From Bradysia coprophila (taxonomy: Eukaryota; Arthropoda; Insecta; Diptera; Sciaridae), in contig NW_023503307.1 of the NCBI RefSeq assembly GCF_014529535.1, forward strand, positions 4,685,887-4,749,886: a stretch of DNA of 64,000 nt, read 5' to 3'. Both the position numbers and the translations under genes were made by a program. Numbering within the stretch: position 1 is the stretch's first letter; each line of letters starts with the position of its first letter. Of the stretch, positions 60,201 to 64,000 are shown in pieces. Below the pieces are notes generated by a model that worked only from the letters and a program-made list of their open reading frames with translations, ran no database searches and was not told the DNA's origin.

Positions 60201-62515
60201 TTAGAGGGGGACAAAGAAAGGATTAACAAAATACTGTCTTGTAAACTATGCCAACGGTCACTTACTCTTTCAACTCATTAATAGCTTCTTGTTTTTCCGA
60301 AATCTCATCTCTGAGCTCTGCGACCTGTTTAGTATGAGCCCCTCGAAGTTCATCCATTTGACCATCGAACATTGATCGAAGTTGTTCCGCCTTTTCTTTC
60401 TCTTCAGCATTGACAGCAGACACATGCTCGGCCGCTTTCAATTTAGCACACTCCTCGCGCAACGAATCAATGTTTTCTTCCAGAGTCCGTTTCTTATTTT
60501 CTGACTCCCGCATCGATTCCTACGAAACAAAATGGAAATTACTCGACATTGAATTTAAAGCACAAAATAAATGCGGCGCACTCACCTGTAGCGATTTCAT
60601 ACGGGCTTCATGCTGTGAAATCAGTAGCCGGCACTCACTTAAGTCACGTTCGTATTCGGAAACCTTTTTGTTTGAATCAGTTTGATGAGATTCGAGATTA
60701 TGACATCGCTGTGCCAAGTTTTTCGCTTCCGACTTCATTTTGCTGATGAACAGACGAGCAACGGTAAATTCTTCCTCCACTTTGCCAGTTGTCACGTCTG
60801 TGGCGTTGATCTTAATATCGGTATTACTGTCTGTGCTCAGAGCCTGTCCCACATCATTTAGATCGCGCAACAAATTGCTTAGCATTTCGTTGATGCGTTT
60901 CTTTTGGTGGGCCGACATATCTTTCAGCTGTTGCAATTCGGATGAGGTGGTGTTGAGTAGGGTCTCTTTCTGAATTAATTCTTCGGAAATGTTTTCCATC
61001 TCTTTGTTTTTCGTTTCAATTTCATGACTTTTTTGGTCATAATTGACGGCAAGTTCTTCAAGAGCCTGTAGCACTTCTTTGACCTCTTCCTTAGCGCTCT
61101 CGTTCTCTTGTTGGATTCGGGTCATTTCTGCTTGCAAATTTTCGTAATCTCGACGAGCGTTTGCTATCAGCTCCTCTTGATCCATGATTTGATCCTTCAA
61201 CTTCTCCACGTACTGCGATTGTTGATTGATTTCCTCATCCTTTTCATCCAACTGTTGATACAAACGCTCCCGTTCGCTTTCCAAACGGGCACGTTCATCG
61301 GCACTAATCGATCCAATCATAGTTAGACTACTTGGTGTTGCTGGTACTGGTGCTGCTGCTGCTTCGACGGTACCTTCTAAGTTGGGTGTACTAGCCTCCA
61401 TAATATCTTGTAGATTAGCTTGTTCTTCGACGCTAACAGTTTCACCAGCTCTCCATCTAGCCAGTTCAGCTTCCAGTTTCTCCACTTTACCCTTAAGTCG
61501 AGCACTCTTTTCTTTTTCCCTTTCGTAACGTCGTTTCCATTCCTCTGCTGTAAGCTCTTCATTGACACAAACAACATTTTTCACAGTCTTCGCTCTTTTA
61601 CCGAAATCAAGTGTTGACTTCGTTTCCGATTCATTAAAACTAGCCGGCGAACAGCAGATCACAATCGTTGTCCTCGCATTACCACCAAGTGACTCTTGTA
61701 AGATTCTTGTCAATTTCGAGTCACGATACGGAATGTGCGATTTGTTTCCATCAGCTAACGCTGAAATGACATTACCCAAGGCCGACAACGATTTGTTAAT
61801 ATTTTTAGCTTCATCCAGCACAGACCCTTCAGCACCAGTTTTCGACACCTTTTCCGAACCGGCCAAATCGACCAAATACAATTTGCCCGACAATTTTTTC
61901 TGGTTCTCTAGATTCTCCTGTTTCACATTAATCAGAAACACCGAATGTGAACGCGACGAATGTTCGTTCATGTTTGTGACTGCAACGTGACGATTTGATT
62001 TGCCCTCTTCGATGACCTCAAATACCTCTTCGGGACTCGATACGAACCGTTCGGTAGCCCCTTTCACGTAAGGCACACGATTTTTGTCTTCATGAACACT
62101 TAAATTGATTTTAGTTACGTCCAGCAAATCTCTGATTTTGTCCATATAGATCTCGTAGTATGAGACTTTTATATGAAATTCAAGATTCACTTCCATGCTA
62201 TAAATGTGGTTGAAAATATCATTGACGATGCGAGGTATTATGCCTTGTTTCGTGGGATCGCCTGGACGAAGATTGGAAGAAGGAAAGAAAAACCATTTTT
62301 ATTGACATGACTCACTACACAAGTGGTTCAGCATTGTCTTTACCTATGACACCTTCCATTGTATGTGTTTTACCCGACGATGTTTGTCCATATGCAAATA
62401 TTGTACCATTGTATCCGGCGAGCACATCACTAACAATTGACTTGGCGGCTTCATTGTACACTTTTTCTTGTGATGCATTTGGTTTGAATACTTTGTCGAA
62501 TAAATAAACTTTGCC
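54203..62515 (-). CDS. Khc: Kinesin heavy chain (kinesin-1), 5' partial
   Basis: Plus-end-directed microtubule motor. Exons: 62515-62344, 62261-60586, 60519-60266, 60192-60091, 54977-54860, 54787-54448, 54375-54292 and a tentative last exon 54216-54203. About 919 residues are visible; roughly 50 N-terminal residues are missing from exon(s) not found to the right. The frame enters at [15 protein letters not shown]. The motor shows the P-loop GQTSSGKT, switch I NEHSSRSH, switch II DLAGSE and the [14 protein letters not shown] block, then the neck [16 protein letters not shown] and long stalk coiled coil. The tail contains the cargo-binding segment ([20 protein letters not shown]) and the autoinhibitory IAK motif, formed across the 54448/54375 junction as QIAKPIR. 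A 5.1-kb intron separates stalk and tail exons. The last exon gives only ESES and a stop; another 3' exon is possible. Confidence 0.9.
55328..55441. repeat. 114-bp palindrome of GAAAATTTTC motifs
   Basis: GCGAAAATATTTTCACGAAT at the left is exactly mirrored by ATTCGTGAAAATATTTTCGC at the right. The inside is made of further short TTTTCTCAAATTTTC-like units. It is one of the foldback series with similar architecture. Confidence 0.7.
56962..57091. repeat. 130-bp palindrome within the kinesin intron
   Basis: TTCAGCTGTTTTTCAGCTGA at the left is mirrored by AGCTGAAAAACAGTTGAA at the right. The inner parts GTTTATACGGTT and AACCGTATAAAC also match. Loop about 26 bp. Confidence 0.6.
59679..60090 (-). 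other. Open reading extension after a kinesin stalk exon (possible alternative C-terminus)
   Basis: Past the weak donor GTCAGT at 60090 the kinesin frame continues open for 136 codons to TAA at 59679. The first 90 or so codons have balanced composition with SP/TP sites, acidic stretch [12 protein letters not shown] and RKNLF, unlike ordinary intron. The last 45 are hydrophobic and less convincing. There a different frame is open from 59817 to 59626 (63 codons plus TAG) and looks more protein-like. I do not recognise either part. It could be an alternative terminal exon with an indel, remains of an inserted gene, or chance. Confidence 0.35.
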
Positions 62516-64000
62516 CTGAAAAAGTAAAGAACGCCGGTTGAGTTCACTTGTCATGCAGCATTAATTCAAGAAATTGACTAAAAATAACTCCGCAAAAACC
62601 AAAACTCGTACAATTTATTGTGGCCCTGACTGTATGAAAATCAGTTGTGGGTCTTTTCTGCTCAAAACATTTTTTTTTAATTTTACCGGTGAAAGTCTCA
62701 ACAGCTACGATAAGCCAAACCAAATAATTTTGCTTACAAACCATAAAATTGAAATATATTTTTAATGGATTAACTAAAAGGCGTTTGTGTGTTGTTTTTA
62801 CTTCGAATAAGATAAATAAACCTGTCGTTTATTTCATTGTTTTTTTTTTAATGTTATTCTTGTACTTCTTTTTGATACACCCAGCCATTATCTAGTTCGA
62901 CAAACAAACGAGTAGGTTTGAAACGAAATTGAATTAAAATTAACTTGGCAATTAATTAAAGAAAAACTTGCAATGCCTTATCCTGGGTGATAAGAATGAC
63001 GGTATTATACCCGCAATGTATAATAAATTTCCACATAAAAGTAATTATTCGTAAGTTAAACACAACGAATGCATAGACTTCTAAAATATATAGTAATGGA
63101 AATCAACTACGCTACTTCTTTTGACCCACATACAATAGGCATAAAATAGCAAAAACTGCAGTAAATCATAAACAAATCTATTATGAAGTTATCCGTTTAA
63201 TTGATACTGTTCAATGAAAATTCATAACGTGGCTTACAGTTTTGCTGTAATTTAAAACGACCCCTTGTCGTTTACAGCCAGGGCTTATTATTGGTAAATT
63301 CATTTAGCAAATTTACTGAAATTTACCAAAATTTATCGAAAAATATTGAAAATTAGCAAAAATTTAACGAATTTGATTTTCGGTAAATTTAGTAAATCTT
63401 GGTAAATTTTGACAAATTTCAATAAATGAATTTACCAGAAACAGACCCTGCCTGTAGCAGAATTTATCGTGAAACATAAACGAAATAAAATATTTTTGTT
63501 TTTGGTTTATATTAAAAGGAGTAAAAGTTGTGAATAAAAATGTATTGGTAATATGCTTGGCCGTCTGTAAATGGGAAAGAATATAACAAATGTTTTTGGT
63601 TCGGCTTCAATAAACTTCTTCTCTGTGGGTATATGGTATAAAAAGAGTATCAGAGCTAAACGGTACTATCATACGAACATATATATGATAGTTGCATCGA
63701 ACTCCATGCGAATATATTCTGATTCAGTAGGAAAAGAACCATTGCTCACAAACCAATTTCGAAAAATTTCGCTGAAATTCTTTGATTCAAGAAATGAATG
63801 GGTTTCGATTACAGAGGAGAAATAACCTCGACGAGGAGAGACCACATTTTCGGTGACGACCAATCGAACCAATCAAAACCGTTTGATTTCTAAAATCTAT
63901 CTTCTTAGATCGACTTTGAACATATTCCCTTAATCTATTAAAAATATATTGCGCATCTTGTGTGTATCTGTATAATTTCGTAATGTGTTTGGCCCGTAAA
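62516..64000. other. Right end, presumed kinesin intron and 5' flank
   Basis: The kinesin first coding exon (family N-terminus with VVCRFRP) was looked for by eye and not found, so it probably lies beyond 64000. The only structure recognised is the foldback at 63279-63450. Confidence 0.4.
63279..63450. mobile_element. CAGGG-ended foldback of GGTAAATT motifs
   Basis: Starts CAGGGCTTATTATTGGTAAA and ends with the inverted form ATTTACCAGAAACAGACCCTG. Both arms repeat GGTAAATTTAGTAAAT-like units. The ends resemble the CAGGGCCTATTTTTG ends of the 28.97-kb element. Confidence 0.6.

Noticed and set aside
62880..62935. Possible coding end on the minus strand (RFKPTRLFVELDNGW)
   Set aside because: Only about 30 codons are open, with a stop just upstream and no acceptor or family match.

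Overview
The window looks like nuclear DNA of an insect, most likely a lower (nematoceran) fly. The reasons are a seven-helix insect odorant receptor, a CYP6-type P450, a kinesin heavy chain very close to the fly protein, many introns of 55-80 bp, and AT-rich spacers full of small palindromic transposons. No bacterial, viral or organellar genes were seen. Exon boundaries below were placed by eye from GT/AG sites, reading phase and protein family knowledge; no search was run.

Layout, left to right: 1-4.9 kb is non-coding with a tRNA-derived SINE and large palindromes. 4.9-6.3 kb (+) is a complete four-exon odorant receptor. 6.3-13.07 kb is non-coding and palindrome-rich. 13.07-20.3 kb (+) is the GMAP-210/TRIP11 golgin, lacking only its 5' exon(s). 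22.2-24.8 kb (+) is a complete six-exon CYP6-like P450 with one apparently broken 3' splice site. 25-31.7 kb holds a 132-bp tandem repeat, a complete alpha-L-fucosidase (-) and a nest of MITEs, bounded by inverted sequences. 33.5-39.0 kb (-) is a CTTNBP2-family (Nausicaa-like) gene. 39.1-39.6 kb is a set of nested transposons with clear target duplications. 41 kb (-) is a small basic winged-helix/H15-like protein. 43.4-44.65 kb holds MITEs and a 52-bp tandem repeat. 45.2-48.8 kb (+) is NSUN5 with VMA21 inside its second intron. 54.2-62.5 kb (-) is kinesin heavy chain, with its first exon(s) beyond or not found in the window.

The housekeeping genes serve Golgi tethering (GMAP-210), V-ATPase assembly (VMA21), 28S rRNA methylation (NSUN5), microtubule transport (KHC) and actin regulation (CTTNBP2 family); they form no obvious pathway. 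The observations most worth following are: VMA21 and NSUN5 apparently sharing 5' exons through alternative 3' splice sites; an NSUN5 tail of nine tandem units, eight carrying a SUMO consensus and most a basic cluster; an unexpected open reading extension after a KHC exon that would give a kinesin without its cargo/autoinhibitory tail; and the density of palindromic elements, several with exact target-site duplications.
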